NCBI GenBank assembly: GCA_005239725.1
Contig: SBBM01000051.1
Span: forward strand, 1 to 36,958
DNA length: 36,958 nt
Direction: 5' to 3'
Source of the DNA: Planctomycetales bacterium
Lineage (GTDB): Bacteria > Omnitrophota > Gorgyraeia > Gygaellales > Profunditerraquicolaceae
In this document: positions 14,958 to 23,540 of the stretch, piece after piece
Layout: every line of letters starts with the position of its first letter
Position numbering within the stretch: position 1 is the first letter of the stretch
Position numbers and translations under genes: made by a program
The notes under the pieces: generated by a model
Databases searched by the model: none
Told to the model about the DNA's origin: nothing
What the model saw: only the letters and a program-made list of their open reading frames with translations

Positions 14958-15035
14958 CGGGGAGTGGCTCAGTTTGGCTAGAGCGTTGCGTTCGGGACGC
15001 AAAGGCCGGCGGTTCAAATCCGCCCTCCCCGACCA
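14958..15035 (+). tRNA. tRNA-Pro (anticodon CGG)
   Basis: A 78-nt cloverleaf. Acceptor stem CGGGGAG (14958-14964) pairs with CTCCCCG (15025-15031), then discriminator A and an encoded CCA (15033-15035). D arm GCTC...GAGC; anticodon stem TTGCG/CGCAA around the loop TTCGGGA, giving anticodon CGG, which reads the proline codon CCG; G37 is as expected for tRNA-Pro. T arm GGCGG-TTCAAAT-CCGCC. It lies between ribE and the acylphosphatase gene, whose ATG follows the CCA by 4 nt. Confidence 0.97.
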
Positions 15036-15039
15036 ATCT

Positions 15040-15312
15040 ATGAAAAAGCAAATCCACGTATTTTATACGGGCAGGGTGCAGGGCGTAGGTTTCCGGTTTA
15101 CCGCTGGAGATATCGCCCGTGAGCTGGGAGTTTGCGGCTGGGTCAAAAACCTGCATAATGGTCGGGTGGAAGTCATGGCAGAGGCAGACGAGGATACCCT
15201 GAAAAGATTCCTTGAAAGAATAGATAAATACTTTTCCGGTCATGTCCATGACACGGATATCCAGTGGCAGCCTGCCACAGGCGAATTCCAGGATTTCAGC
15301 ATTAAATTCTGA
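15040..15312 (+). CDS. acyP: acylphosphatase
   Basis: A 90-residue acylphosphatase, the normal size, hydrolysing acyl phosphates such as acetyl phosphate or 1,3-bisphosphoglycerate. The signature [12 protein letters not shown] holds the phosphate-binding loop with Arg19, and [13 protein letters not shown] holds Asn37; both correspond to the catalytic residues of the family. The ORF track extends upstream through the tRNA; ATG 15040 is the start that gives a family-length protein. It lies only four bases after the tRNA CCA, so no Shine-Dalgarno is possible outside the tRNA. The stop overlaps the next ATG (TGATG). Confidence 0.95.
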   Translation: MKKQIHVFYTGRVQGVGFRFTAGDIARELGVCGWVKNLHNGRVEVMAEADEDTLKRFLERIDKYFSGHVHDTDIQWQPATGEFQDFSIKF

Positions 15313-16040
15313 TGCGATACGCTATATTTTCTGATGTCCATTCTAATATGGAGGCCCTTGACGCAGTAATCGCAGCCTATAAATCCGAATCCATAGACAG
15401 GTATTTGTGTATTGGCGATGTCGTGGGCTATGCGGCTAACCCCAAAGAATGTATTGAAAAGGTTAAATCCCTGGCAGCAGTTACAGTTGCCGGAAATCAT
15501 GACTGGGCGACGGTATATTTATTTTCCGACAATTACTTTAACGATATGGCGCGCGAGGCGATATCCTGGACCAGGAAGGTTTTGGATAAAAAGGAAAGGA
15601 ATTTCCTGGAATCCCTGAAACTTACATACGAAAATGAGGATTTGACTTTAGTCCACGGGACACTGGATAAGCCGCAGGAATTTGAGTATTTAGCCAGCCT
15701 CTCTGCGGCAGAGGCTACATCCGGTGCGCTCCAGACTGATATTTGTTTTGTCGGGCATTCGCACGTTGCCGGTACATTTATTTCGGATACGTTTGGCCGC
15801 ATATTTTATACGGATGAAGACGAAATCAATATGGAGGGAGAAAACAGCTATATTGTGAACGTAGGTAGCGTGGGCCAGCCCCGCGACGGCGACCCCAGGG
15901 CTGCCTATGGTATATATGATACCGTCAAAAGGCGCATTGAAATAAAGAGGATAAAGTACGATATAGACAGCGCAAGAAAAAAGATTATCCAGCAGGGTCT
16001 GCCGCAATTCTTCGGCGACAGGCTCCTTTCCGGAAGATGA
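15312..16040 (+). CDS. calcineurin-like metallophosphoesterase
   Basis: A 242-residue metallophosphoesterase of the YfcE/MJ0936-like group. Metal ligands are visible in order: FSDVHSNMEAL (Asp8, His10), CIGDVVGYAANPKECIE, VAGNHDWA, LVHGT and FVGHSHVAG. These build a two-metal centre that hydrolyses phosphomono- or diesters; the natural substrate is unknown and may be a nucleotide second messenger or cyclic nucleotide. The C-terminal part NVGSVGQPRDGDPRAAYGIYD is typical of this subgroup. ATG overlaps the acyP stop by one base, and ligA follows after 6 nt, so these form a run. Family confident, specific role not. Confidence 0.9.
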   Translation: MRYAIFSDVHSNMEALDAVIAAYKSESIDRYLCIGDVVGYAANPKECIEKVKSLAAVTVAGNHDWATVYLFSDNYFNDMAREAISWTRKVLDKKERNFLESLKLTYENEDLTLVHGTLDKPQEFEYLASLSAAEATSGALQTDICFVGHSHVAGTFISDTFGRIFYTDEDEINMEGENSYIVNVGSVGQPRDGDPRAAYGIYDTVKRRIEIKRIKYDIDSARKKIIQQGLPQFFGDRLLSGR

Positions 16041-18050
<2,010 letters not shown>

Positions 18051-18068
18051 AGGGTGGGATCCCGCCCT
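18051..18068. other. near-perfect palindrome after ligA
   Basis: AGGGTGGGATCCCGCCCT directly follows the ligA stop and folds into a 7-bp GC-rich stem with loop GATC. No T-run follows, so it is a stabilising hairpin or a small repeat rather than an ordinary terminator. The next gene starts 36 nt further with AGAGGA as its ribosome site. Confidence 0.45.
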
Positions 18069-18104
18069 GGATAATTATTCTGGGCGAAAAAAGAGGATAT
18101 TAAA

Positions 18105-18614
18105 ATGAGAAAAATAAATTTTTCACTTAAGCAAATAGTTTTACTAGTTACTAGTTATTCGTTACTGGTTACTAGTTTTGGTTGCGAGGCCTTTGTGCGC
18201 AAATTCACCCGTAAGCCCAAGAGAGAAAAAGAAACGGTGCAAATGGTATTGGCGCCTGAAGAATATAAGGGCCCGCAAATGACCAAGGAAGAAATTTACA
18301 GGAAATATTTATTGTATTGGCAATCCTGGCAGGACGAACTCATCAATTCGCTTTCAGATAACGGGAGTGTAAAGAAACATTTAGACTGCCTGAATGAGGC
18401 ATTAAATAACCTGGGGCACATAAGGGCGCTTTTGAATGATGGGAAGCAAAAGAAACTTGATGTTTATATCAGTCAGTTAAATGAACTTAAAGATTCAATC
18501 GCGAGCGATATTTATAATGCCGATACAGCCAGGAATAGCGCAACTGCTGAGAGAATAAAAAGGGTTATCCTACGGCATTTTTCTTACAGTGACATAAAGG
18601 ATTGTTTGATATGA
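18105..18614 (+). CDS. uncharacterised exported protein, possible lipoprotein
   Basis: A 169-residue protein I do not recognise. The first 27 residues look like a signal peptide ending in VTSFGC; the Gly-Cys pair would fit a lipoprotein, although Ser at -3 and Phe at -2 make a poor lipobox. The mature part is charged and helical (EEIYRKYLLYWQSWQDELINSL; DCLNEALNNLGHIRALL; AERIKRVILRHFSYSDI), so probably an all-alpha periplasmic protein. The signal-peptide DNA is an imperfect tandem duplication (units at 18141 and 18162). ATG has AGAGGA upstream. It overlaps the MBL gene by 4 nt and so is co-expressed with it. Confidence 0.7.
   Translation: MRKINFSLKQIVLLVTSYSLLVTSFGCEAFVRKFTRKPKREKETVQMVLAPEEYKGPQMTKEEIYRKYLLYWQSWQDELINSLSDNGSVKKHLDCLNEALNNLGHIRALLNDGKQKKLDVYISQLNELKDSIASDIYNADTARNSATAERIKRVILRHFSYSDIKDCLI
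18141..18181 (+). repeat. tandem duplication in a signal-peptide coding region
   Basis: TTACTAGTTACTAGTTATTCG (18141-18161, 21 nt) is followed by a near copy beginning TTACTGGTTACTAGTTTTGG (18162-18181); within each, TTACT(A/G)G is itself repeated. Encoded peptide is LLVTSYS followed by LLVTSFG. Similar TTACTGG-type simple repeats occur between genes of many uncultivated bacteria; that link is from memory. Confidence 0.7.
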
Positions 18615-19231
18615 TATTAGAAGAAGTCCGCGTAGGGCAAATGCAGGTTAATTGTTATATCCTGGCGCAAAGAGAGAATTCAGCCGCGATAATCATCGAC
18701 CCGGGTGATGATGAGGTAAAGATCAAGAAGGTTTTAAAGAGACGGAAATTAAGGCCCGGTATAATTATTAACACACACGGCCATATGGACCACATTGGAT
18801 GCGATGACGATTTTGGCGTAGATGTTTATGCGCACCGCGATGAAGTAAAATTATTGAAAGACCCGGAGGAAAACCTCTCCGGCGTCTTTGCCATCCCTTA
18901 TTCCGTAAAGTCAAGAATCAAGGCATTGGAGGATGAGGAAAAGATAACCCTCGGCGATATTGAGCTTGAAGTCATACACACGCCCGGCCACACTGCCGGA
19001 GGCATTGCATTGTTATTAAAGAAACCGCAAGGTAAAATATTATTCACCGGAGATACTTTATTTTGCGGCAGTGTCGGCAGGACGGATTTTCCCGGAGCAG
19101 ACGGGGAACTGATTATAAAATCAATAAAAGAAAGGTTATTGAAGCTTCCCGATGATACGGTTATCTATCCCGGGCACGGCCCGTCCTCTACCATCGGTGA
19201 AGAAAGAAAAACCAATCCCTTTCTTACTTAA
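18611..19231 (+). CDS. MBL-fold metallohydrolase (glyoxalase II-like)
   Basis: A 206-residue metallo-beta-lactamase-fold hydrolase. The dinuclear site motif THGHMDHIG gives His56, His58, Asp60 and His61; further ligands are in HTPGHTAGG, FTGDTLFCGSVGRTDFPG and YPGHGPSSTIGEE. This pattern fits the hydroxyacylglutathione-hydrolase-like subgroup (YcbL type), cytosolic thioester hydrolases whose true substrate is often unknown. No separate substrate-binding C-terminal domain, unlike true glyoxalase II. ATG 18611 overlaps the previous stop (ATGA); the TTG at 18602 in the ORF track is less likely. xerD starts immediately after the stop codon. Confidence 0.9.
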   Translation: MILEEVRVGQMQVNCYILAQRENSAAIIIDPGDDEVKIKKVLKRRKLRPGIIINTHGHMDHIGCDDDFGVDVYAHRDEVKLLKDPEENLSGVFAIPYSVKSRIKALEDEEKITLGDIELEVIHTPGHTAGGIALLLKKPQGKILFTGDTLFCGSVGRTDFPGADGELIIKSIKERLLKLPDDTVIYPGHGPSSTIGEERKTNPFLT

Positions 19232-20119
19232 ATGCAGGAATTTATAGATACATTCCTTAATTATCTTTCGGCTGAAAGAGGTCTGTCGCGCAATACCATT
19301 ATTTCTTACCGCGAAGACCTCAGGAATTATATAGATTTTTTGAATCGGCATTCCATCAGCACATTATCCAAGACAACCAAGAACGACATAGTTGATTTTA
19401 TGCTTCATCAGAAGGACAAAGGTCTGGAAGCAAATTCCGTTGCCCGCCGATTAGCCGCAATCCGCATGTTTTACCGGTTTTTGGTAAGGGAAAGAATTTT
19501 AAAGACAGACCCCAGCATCCTGATAGATTCGCCTAAATTGTGGAAAAAAGTCCCGGAGACCCTTTCGCTAAATGAAATAGAGGCATTGTTAAACCAGCCG
19601 AATATCCGGGATAAACAGGGCATAAGAGACAGGGCAATCCTGGAAACGCTTTATGCCACAGGCATGCGTGTTTCAGAAGTGGTTAATTTAAAGAAGGACA
19701 ATGTCAACTTTGATGTCGGGTTCTTGCGCTGTATCGGCAAGGGCAATAAGGAACGGATTATACCTTTGGGGAAAAAGGCAATGCACAGCATTACGAAATA
19801 CCTGCGGGAGTCAAGGCCCGTTTTTTTAAAGAAAAAAGAATCGGAGTTCCTTTTTTTGAGCCGTTTCGGGAAAAAGATATCGCGCCAGTCGTTGTGGAAG
19901 ATTATCAAAAGGTATGCCAGGGAGGCCAGGATTAAAAAGCCTATCCGGCCGCATATCTTAAGGCATTCTTTTGCCACGCATTTGTTGGAGAGGGGTGCGG
20001 ATTTGCGTTCGGTGCAGGAGATGCTCGGGCATTCCAATATTTCGACAACCCAGATTTACACGCATATAAATAAAGACAGGCTTAAAGCCACACACCGGAT
20101 GTTCCACCCCCGGCCATAG
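19232..20119 (+). CDS. xerD: tyrosine recombinase XerC/XerD
   Basis: A 295-residue tyrosine recombinase of Xer length. N-terminal SAM-like core-binding domain (about 1-85, FLNYLSAERGLSRNTIISYRED) and catalytic domain (about 105-290). Catalytic residues: Arg146 in TGMRVSEVVNL, Lys in GKGNKER, His241 and Arg244 in HILRHSFATHLLERGADLRS, His267 in MLGHSNIS, and the nucleophile Tyr276 in TTQIYTHI. This pattern is characteristic of XerC/D, which resolve chromosome dimers at dif with FtsK help. It starts right after the MBL stop with no gap, in a housekeeping run and without attachment-site-like repeats, so it is not a phage or integron integrase. C versus D cannot be settled; XerD is the closer impression. 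Confidence 0.92.
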   Translation: MQEFIDTFLNYLSAERGLSRNTIISYREDLRNYIDFLNRHSISTLSKTTKNDIVDFMLHQKDKGLEANSVARRLAAIRMFYRFLVRERILKTDPSILIDSPKLWKKVPETLSLNEIEALLNQPNIRDKQGIRDRAILETLYATGMRVSEVVNLKKDNVNFDVGFLRCIGKGNKERIIPLGKKAMHSITKYLRESRPVFLKKKESEFLFLSRFGKKISRQSLWKIIKRYAREARIKKPIRPHILRHSFATHLLERGADLRSVQEMLGHSNISTTQIYTHINKDRLKATHRMFHPRP

Positions 20120-20137
20120 CTAAACGGGGAGAGACCC

Positions 20138-20185
20138 TATCTTGGCTATTTTAAAGCAGGAGGGGGGACCTGCCCTCAAAAGATA
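20138..20185 (+). other. structured leader before the CCA/poly(A) nucleotidyltransferase gene
   Basis: TATCTT (20138-20143) can pair with AAGATA (20180-20185), enclosing GCAGG (20156-20160) with CCTGC (20169-20173). A perfect Shine-Dalgarno-like AGGAGG sits in the inner hairpin but is about 25 nt before the ATG at 20189, too far for normal use. It may be a decoy, a repeat or an RNA switch that moves the site; evidence is weak. Confidence 0.35.
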
Positions 20186-20188
20186 AGT

Positions 20189-21457
20189 ATGAAAAAATAT
20201 CTGAAGAAATTACCGCAAGAACTCGTTGAGTTAATAGAATTATCCGGAAATATTTCCGAAATCTTGGGCTATACCGCCTACCTTGTCGGAGGCTTTGTCA
20301 GGGATTTGCTCCTGGGGGTAAAGAATTTTGACCTGGACATTGTTATTGAAGGAGACGGTATTAAATTTGCCGAAGAGCTTGCCGCAAGACTAAAGGCAAA
20401 GTGCACAAGGCACAAGAGGTTCGGCACGGCAACCATTCATCTTAAGCCTCACTTAAAGATAGATATTGTAACCGCAAGAAAAGAATTTTACCCGACGCCT
20501 GCCAGCCTTCCCGTGGTGACATTCGGCAGGATTGAAGATGATTTAAGCCGCCGGGATTTTACCATAAATGCCCTTGCCGTAAGCATAAACCGGAAAAGCT
20601 TTGGCAGGTTTATGGATTTGTTTGACGGTAAAGCCGATTTAGCGGATAAAAAGATTTGCATATTGCACGATTTAAGTTTTGTTGATGACCCGACCAGGAT
20701 CTTAAGGGCAATACGTTTTGAGCAGAGGTTTGGTTTTGCTATTGAGAAAAAGACGCTTAAGTATCTCAGGGAGGCAGTGCGGATTAAGATGCTGGAAAAG
20801 GTCCAGCCCCAACGTCTGCGCGATGAAATCATCCTGATGCTGAAGGAAGAGCATCCGATAAAACAGATAAAACGCCTGGAACAACTGGCAGGCCTGCAGT
20901 TTATAAACCCGCACTTAAAAATTTCAAAGAAGACGGATGCTTTGTTGAATTCTATTGACGGGCAGGTTAACTGGTTTAAACATGAGTTTCCTCATCGCCG
21001 GCAGCTTGATAATTGGTTAGTTTACTTCATGGGTCTGGTAGATTCTCTTGAGGTAAGCCAGATAAATTCAATCTCTAAAAAGTTTGTTTTCCGGCAGGGT
21101 GAAGAAAAAAGGATGCTGGCTTATAAAGAAATCAGCCTGAAAATTATCGCGGAATTATCCCGGCCGGCAGTTAAGCCCAGTAAAGTATTTAAATTGCTTG
21201 AGTCTTTGAGCTATGAAATAACCCTTTTGATAAAAGCGAAATCCAAGGATATTAATCTGCAGAGAAATATTGAAGATTTTTTTAAAATTTATAACGGCAT
21301 GAGAATTTTAATTTCCGGAGAGGACTTACGTAAATTAGGGGTTGTCCCGGGCCCGGATTACCAGAAGATTTTCCATAAGGTATTGGATGCAAGGCTTGAC
21401 GGCCAGGTTAAGACAAGAGAGGAAGAATTGGCTTTAGCGAGAAGGTTAACAAAATAA
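20189..21457 (+). CDS. tRNA nucleotidyltransferase / poly(A) polymerase family protein
   Basis: A 422-residue class II nucleotidyltransferase that adds CCA, or only the last A, to tRNA 3' ends. Head and neck motifs are clear: YLVGGFVRDLLLG (about 31-43), DLDIVIEGDGIKFAEEL with the metal-binding Asp-x-Asp, RRDFTINALAV (about 120-130), DDPTRILRAIRFEQRFGF (about 164-181) and an arginine-rich EKVQPQRLRDEI. The C-terminal end ISGEDLRKLGVVPGPDYQKI is typical. I see no HD phosphohydrolase motif. CCA-adding, A-adding and poly(A) activities are hard to separate by sequence, so I give no symbol. The one tRNA in the window encodes its own CCA, so the enzyme may mainly repair. DUF503 follows after 3 nt. 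Confidence 0.9.
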   Translation: MKKYLKKLPQELVELIELSGNISEILGYTAYLVGGFVRDLLLGVKNFDLDIVIEGDGIKFAEELAARLKAKCTRHKRFGTATIHLKPHLKIDIVTARKEFYPTPASLPVVTFGRIEDDLSRRDFTINALAVSINRKSFGRFMDLFDGKADLADKKICILHDLSFVDDPTRILRAIRFEQRFGFAIEKKTLKYLREAVRIKMLEKVQPQRLRDEIILMLKEEHPIKQIKRLEQLAGLQFINPHLKISKKTDALLNSIDGQVNWFKHEFPHRRQLDNWLVYFMGLVDSLEVSQINSISKKFVFRQGEEKRMLAYKEISLKIIAELSRPAVKPSKVFKLLESLSYEITLLIKAKSKDINLQRNIEDFFKIYNGMRILISGEDLRKLGVVPGPDYQKIFHKVLDARLDGQVKTREEELALARRLTK

Positions 21458-21460
21458 GAA

Positions 21461-21742
21461 ATGACCGTTGGCATTTTGAGGATTTCCCTATTTATACCGG
21501 AGAGCAATTCATTAAAAGAGAAAAGGCGCGTTTTGCACAGTCTGAAGGCAAGACTGCGTAATAATTTCAATGTCGGATTAGCCCAGATTGACGGTGAGGA
21601 CAAATGGCAGAAGGCAACCCTTGCGGTAGTGGGAGTGGAAAGAAGCGGAAACAACGTAAATAGTGTTTTATCAAACGTGGTAAATTTTATCGGAAATTAT
21701 AACGGCGTAAATATAATTGATTATGAAATGGAGCTTATTTAA
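21461..21742 (+). CDS. DUF503 (YlxP-like) family protein
   Basis: A 93-residue protein of the DUF503/YlxP family. The diagnostic start MTVGILRISLFIPESNSLKEKR and the later NFNVGLAQIDGEDKWQKATLAVVGVE are clear. Members usually lie beside rbfA, as here, and a role in ribosome or RNA metabolism is assumed from that location; biochemical function is unknown. ATG 21461 follows the nucleotidyltransferase stop closely, and rbfA starts 11 nt after its stop. Confidence 0.9.
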   Translation: MTVGILRISLFIPESNSLKEKRRVLHSLKARLRNNFNVGLAQIDGEDKWQKATLAVVGVERSGNNVNSVLSNVVNFIGNYNGVNIIDYEMELI

Positions 21743-21753
21743 AGGAGATCGGG

Positions 21754-22131
21754 ATGGGAAGAAAGGATAGGGTTGCCGAGGCTATAAAAAGAGAGGTCAG
21801 CCAGATAATACACGATGAATTAAAGGACCCGCGTTTGGGGTTTGTTACTATTACGGGAGTTGAAATAACCGCTGACTTAAGAACCGCCAAGATTTTTTTT
21901 AGCGTCTTAGGGCAGGAACAAGAGTTTAAGAAGACTAAAGGGGCACTGGAGTCATCATCAGGTTTTATCCGCAGGCTCATCGGCCAGAGGATAAAATTAA
22001 GGTTTACTCCGGAGATTATTTTCCGGCAAGATAAATCTTCCGAATATAGCAGCAGGATACAGGAAGTTTTAAACGAGATAAAGGAGCTAGATGAGTCTAA
22101 AAAAAGTAATCGCCTGCATAAAAAAGAATAA
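21754..22131 (+). CDS. rbfA: 30S ribosome-binding factor RbfA
   Basis: A 125-residue KH-fold assembly factor that binds the immature 30S subunit and helps 16S rRNA 5'-end maturation and cold adaptation. Signatures: GRKDRVAEAIKREVSQIIHDEL at the start, DPRLGFVTITGVEITADLRTAKIFFSVLG, and RLIGQRIKLRFTPEIIFRQD. Start ATG 21754 has AAAGGAGATC at good spacing. The last 41 bases overlap nrnA in another frame, an unusually long overlap; the overlapping tail (DESKKSNRLHKKE) is low in conservation, so RbfA may have been extended into nrnA. Confidence 0.95.
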   Translation: MGRKDRVAEAIKREVSQIIHDELKDPRLGFVTITGVEITADLRTAKIFFSVLGQEQEFKKTKGALESSSGFIRRLIGQRIKLRFTPEIIFRQDKSSEYSSRIQEVLNEIKELDESKKSNRLHKKE

Positions 22132-23062
22132 GAGTTTTTTGATTGCCACGCATACGAACCCGGAAGGAGATGCCCTGGGTTCGGAACTTGCTTTCTATAA
22201 CCTGGTTAAATCCTTAGGAAAAGAGGCGGTTATTGTCAACGAGGATAACCTCCCTTATGGTTATGAATTTTTACCCGGCAAAGAATTAATGAAAAAATTC
22301 GGCAAGAATACGCAGAATATAAAATTCAGCGTTTTCGTGGTTTTGGATTGTTCGGATTTAAAAAGGACGGGAGAGGTTTACCGCTTAAACGCGGATAATA
22401 AGCCAACCCTAAATATTGACCATCATATAAGCAACATTAATTTCGGCACCATAAATTGGGTAAAGCCGCATGCTTCATGCACCTGTGAAATGGTTTATGA
22501 AATTTATAAAGCAATGCGCCTGCCCATAGATAAAGATACGGCTATTGCCTTGTATACCGGCATAATGGCAGACACGGGCTCATTTCATTATTCTAACACC
22601 AGCGCATTTGCGCACAAGATAGCCGCAGAACTTTTAAAGTACAAACTCGATGTCCGCGAGATTTATAGGAGTGTCTATGAGAATATGCCTTTTGCCGATA
22701 TGAAATTGCTGGTGGAAATCCTGCCTACAATCAGGCGCTCGTTCGGCGGAAAGGCCGTATGGTTTGAGGTAAAAAAGGATACCTTGAAGAAACGCAAAAA
22801 AATATCCATTGATTTGGCCGAGCATTTATTGACATTTGCCAGGGCGATAAAAGGGGCGGAGGTCGCGCTTATATTCAAGGAAAATTTTGTGAAGGACAGC
22901 GAAGTGAGGGTTAATTTTCGCTCGCAGGGTAAAGTTGACGTAAATAAAATTGCTCAAATGTTCGGAGGCGGGGGGCATAAGGCAGCTAGCGGCGCTACCC
23001 TGCACGGCAAAATCGAAACTATCCGCAACAAAGTCCTGGCGAAAGTCAAAGTGGCACTTTAA
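22091..23062 (+). CDS. nrnA: DHH-family bifunctional oligoribonuclease/PAP phosphatase
   Basis: A 323-residue NrnA-like protein with a DHH domain (about 1-190) and a DHHA1 domain (about 215-320). Motifs: ATHTNPEGDALGSELAFY (metal site His21, Asp27), VVLDCSD, NIDHHISN, YTGIMADTGSFHYSNTS and the C-terminal MFGGGGHKAASGA. NrnA degrades 2-5 nt RNA and removes the 3' phosphate from pAp. The first motif reads NPEGD, where many relatives have NPDGD. The start ATG at 22091 lies within rbfA; the protein start MSLKKVIACIKKNKSFLIATH fits the family, so the overlap is real. rbfA-nrnA pairing is conserved in many phyla. Confidence 0.94.
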   Translation: MSLKKVIACIKKNKSFLIATHTNPEGDALGSELAFYNLVKSLGKEAVIVNEDNLPYGYEFLPGKELMKKFGKNTQNIKFSVFVVLDCSDLKRTGEVYRLNADNKPTLNIDHHISNINFGTINWVKPHASCTCEMVYEIYKAMRLPIDKDTAIALYTGIMADTGSFHYSNTSAFAHKIAAELLKYKLDVREIYRSVYENMPFADMKLLVEILPTIRRSFGGKAVWFEVKKDTLKKRKKISIDLAEHLLTFARAIKGAEVALIFKENFVKDSEVRVNFRSQGKVDVNKIAQMFGGGGHKAASGATLHGKIETIRNKVLAKVKVAL

Positions 23063-23144
23063 CAGGGATTCCCCCCCCATGAAGGCAGACACGCGCTAAC
23101 TTAAAAATTGGGCACGCGAAGCAAAGCCTAAAATTATAGAGTAG

Positions 23145-23540
23145 ATGAAAAAGAAAACGAGATTTGTAGAATTGAAGAAAATATTTGAGACGCTGCATGG
23201 GCCAAAGGGGTGTATGTGGGATAAGAAGCAGACGCATAAAAGTATATTGCCGGATTTGCGCGAAGAAGTCAGGGAGTTTATCGACGAGGTAAATAGAGGC
23301 CATACGCGGAATATGAAGGAGGAATTGGGTGATATATTGCTGCATGTTATGTTTCATGCCCAGATTGCTTCAAAGGAAGGCAAGTTTAACATTGAAGACG
23401 TTATCAAAGAGTTGATAACGAAATTAAAGAGACGGCATCCGCATGTTTTCGGCAAGGTAAAAGTAAATTCCGCGCAGCAGATTGTTAAAAACTGGAACAA
23501 GATTAAATTGGCAGAGAAAAGAAGAAAGCAGCCCCGATGA
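23145..23540 (+). CDS. mazG: MazG-family nucleotide pyrophosphohydrolase, single domain
   Basis: A 131-residue single MazG domain, half the size of E. coli MazG. Motifs: LHGPKGCMWDKKQTHKSI, LREEVREFIDEV and EELGDILLHVMFHAQIA form the EExxE-12-28-ExxD Mg2+ site; KLKRRHPHVFG follows. The family hydrolyses NTPs or damaged nucleotides to NMP and pyrophosphate. It is 82 nt after nrnA (a stretch where I see no feature except a run of eight C) and overlaps ribF by 4 nt. In many genomes truB occupies the slot between nrnA/rbfA and ribF. Start ATG 23145 without obvious Shine-Dalgarno. Confidence 0.9.
   Translation: MKKKTRFVELKKIFETLHGPKGCMWDKKQTHKSILPDLREEVREFIDEVNRGHTRNMKEELGDILLHVMFHAQIASKEGKFNIEDVIKELITKLKRRHPHVFGKVKVNSAQQIVKNWNKIKLAEKRRKQPR

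Noticed and set aside
14974-15040. N-terminal extension of acylphosphatase through the tRNA.
   Set aside because: The extension would be translated tRNA sequence; the ATG at 15040 gives the exact family start and length.
19232-20119. Tyrosine recombinase as sign of an integrated element or integron.
   Set aside because: Length and motifs are XerC/D, neighbours are housekeeping genes and no attachment-site-like or cassette repeats are seen.
23063-23144. 82-bp spacer between nrnA and mazG checked for RNA or promoter.
   Set aside because: Only a run of eight C and no good -35/-10 pair, hairpin with T-run or small ORF.
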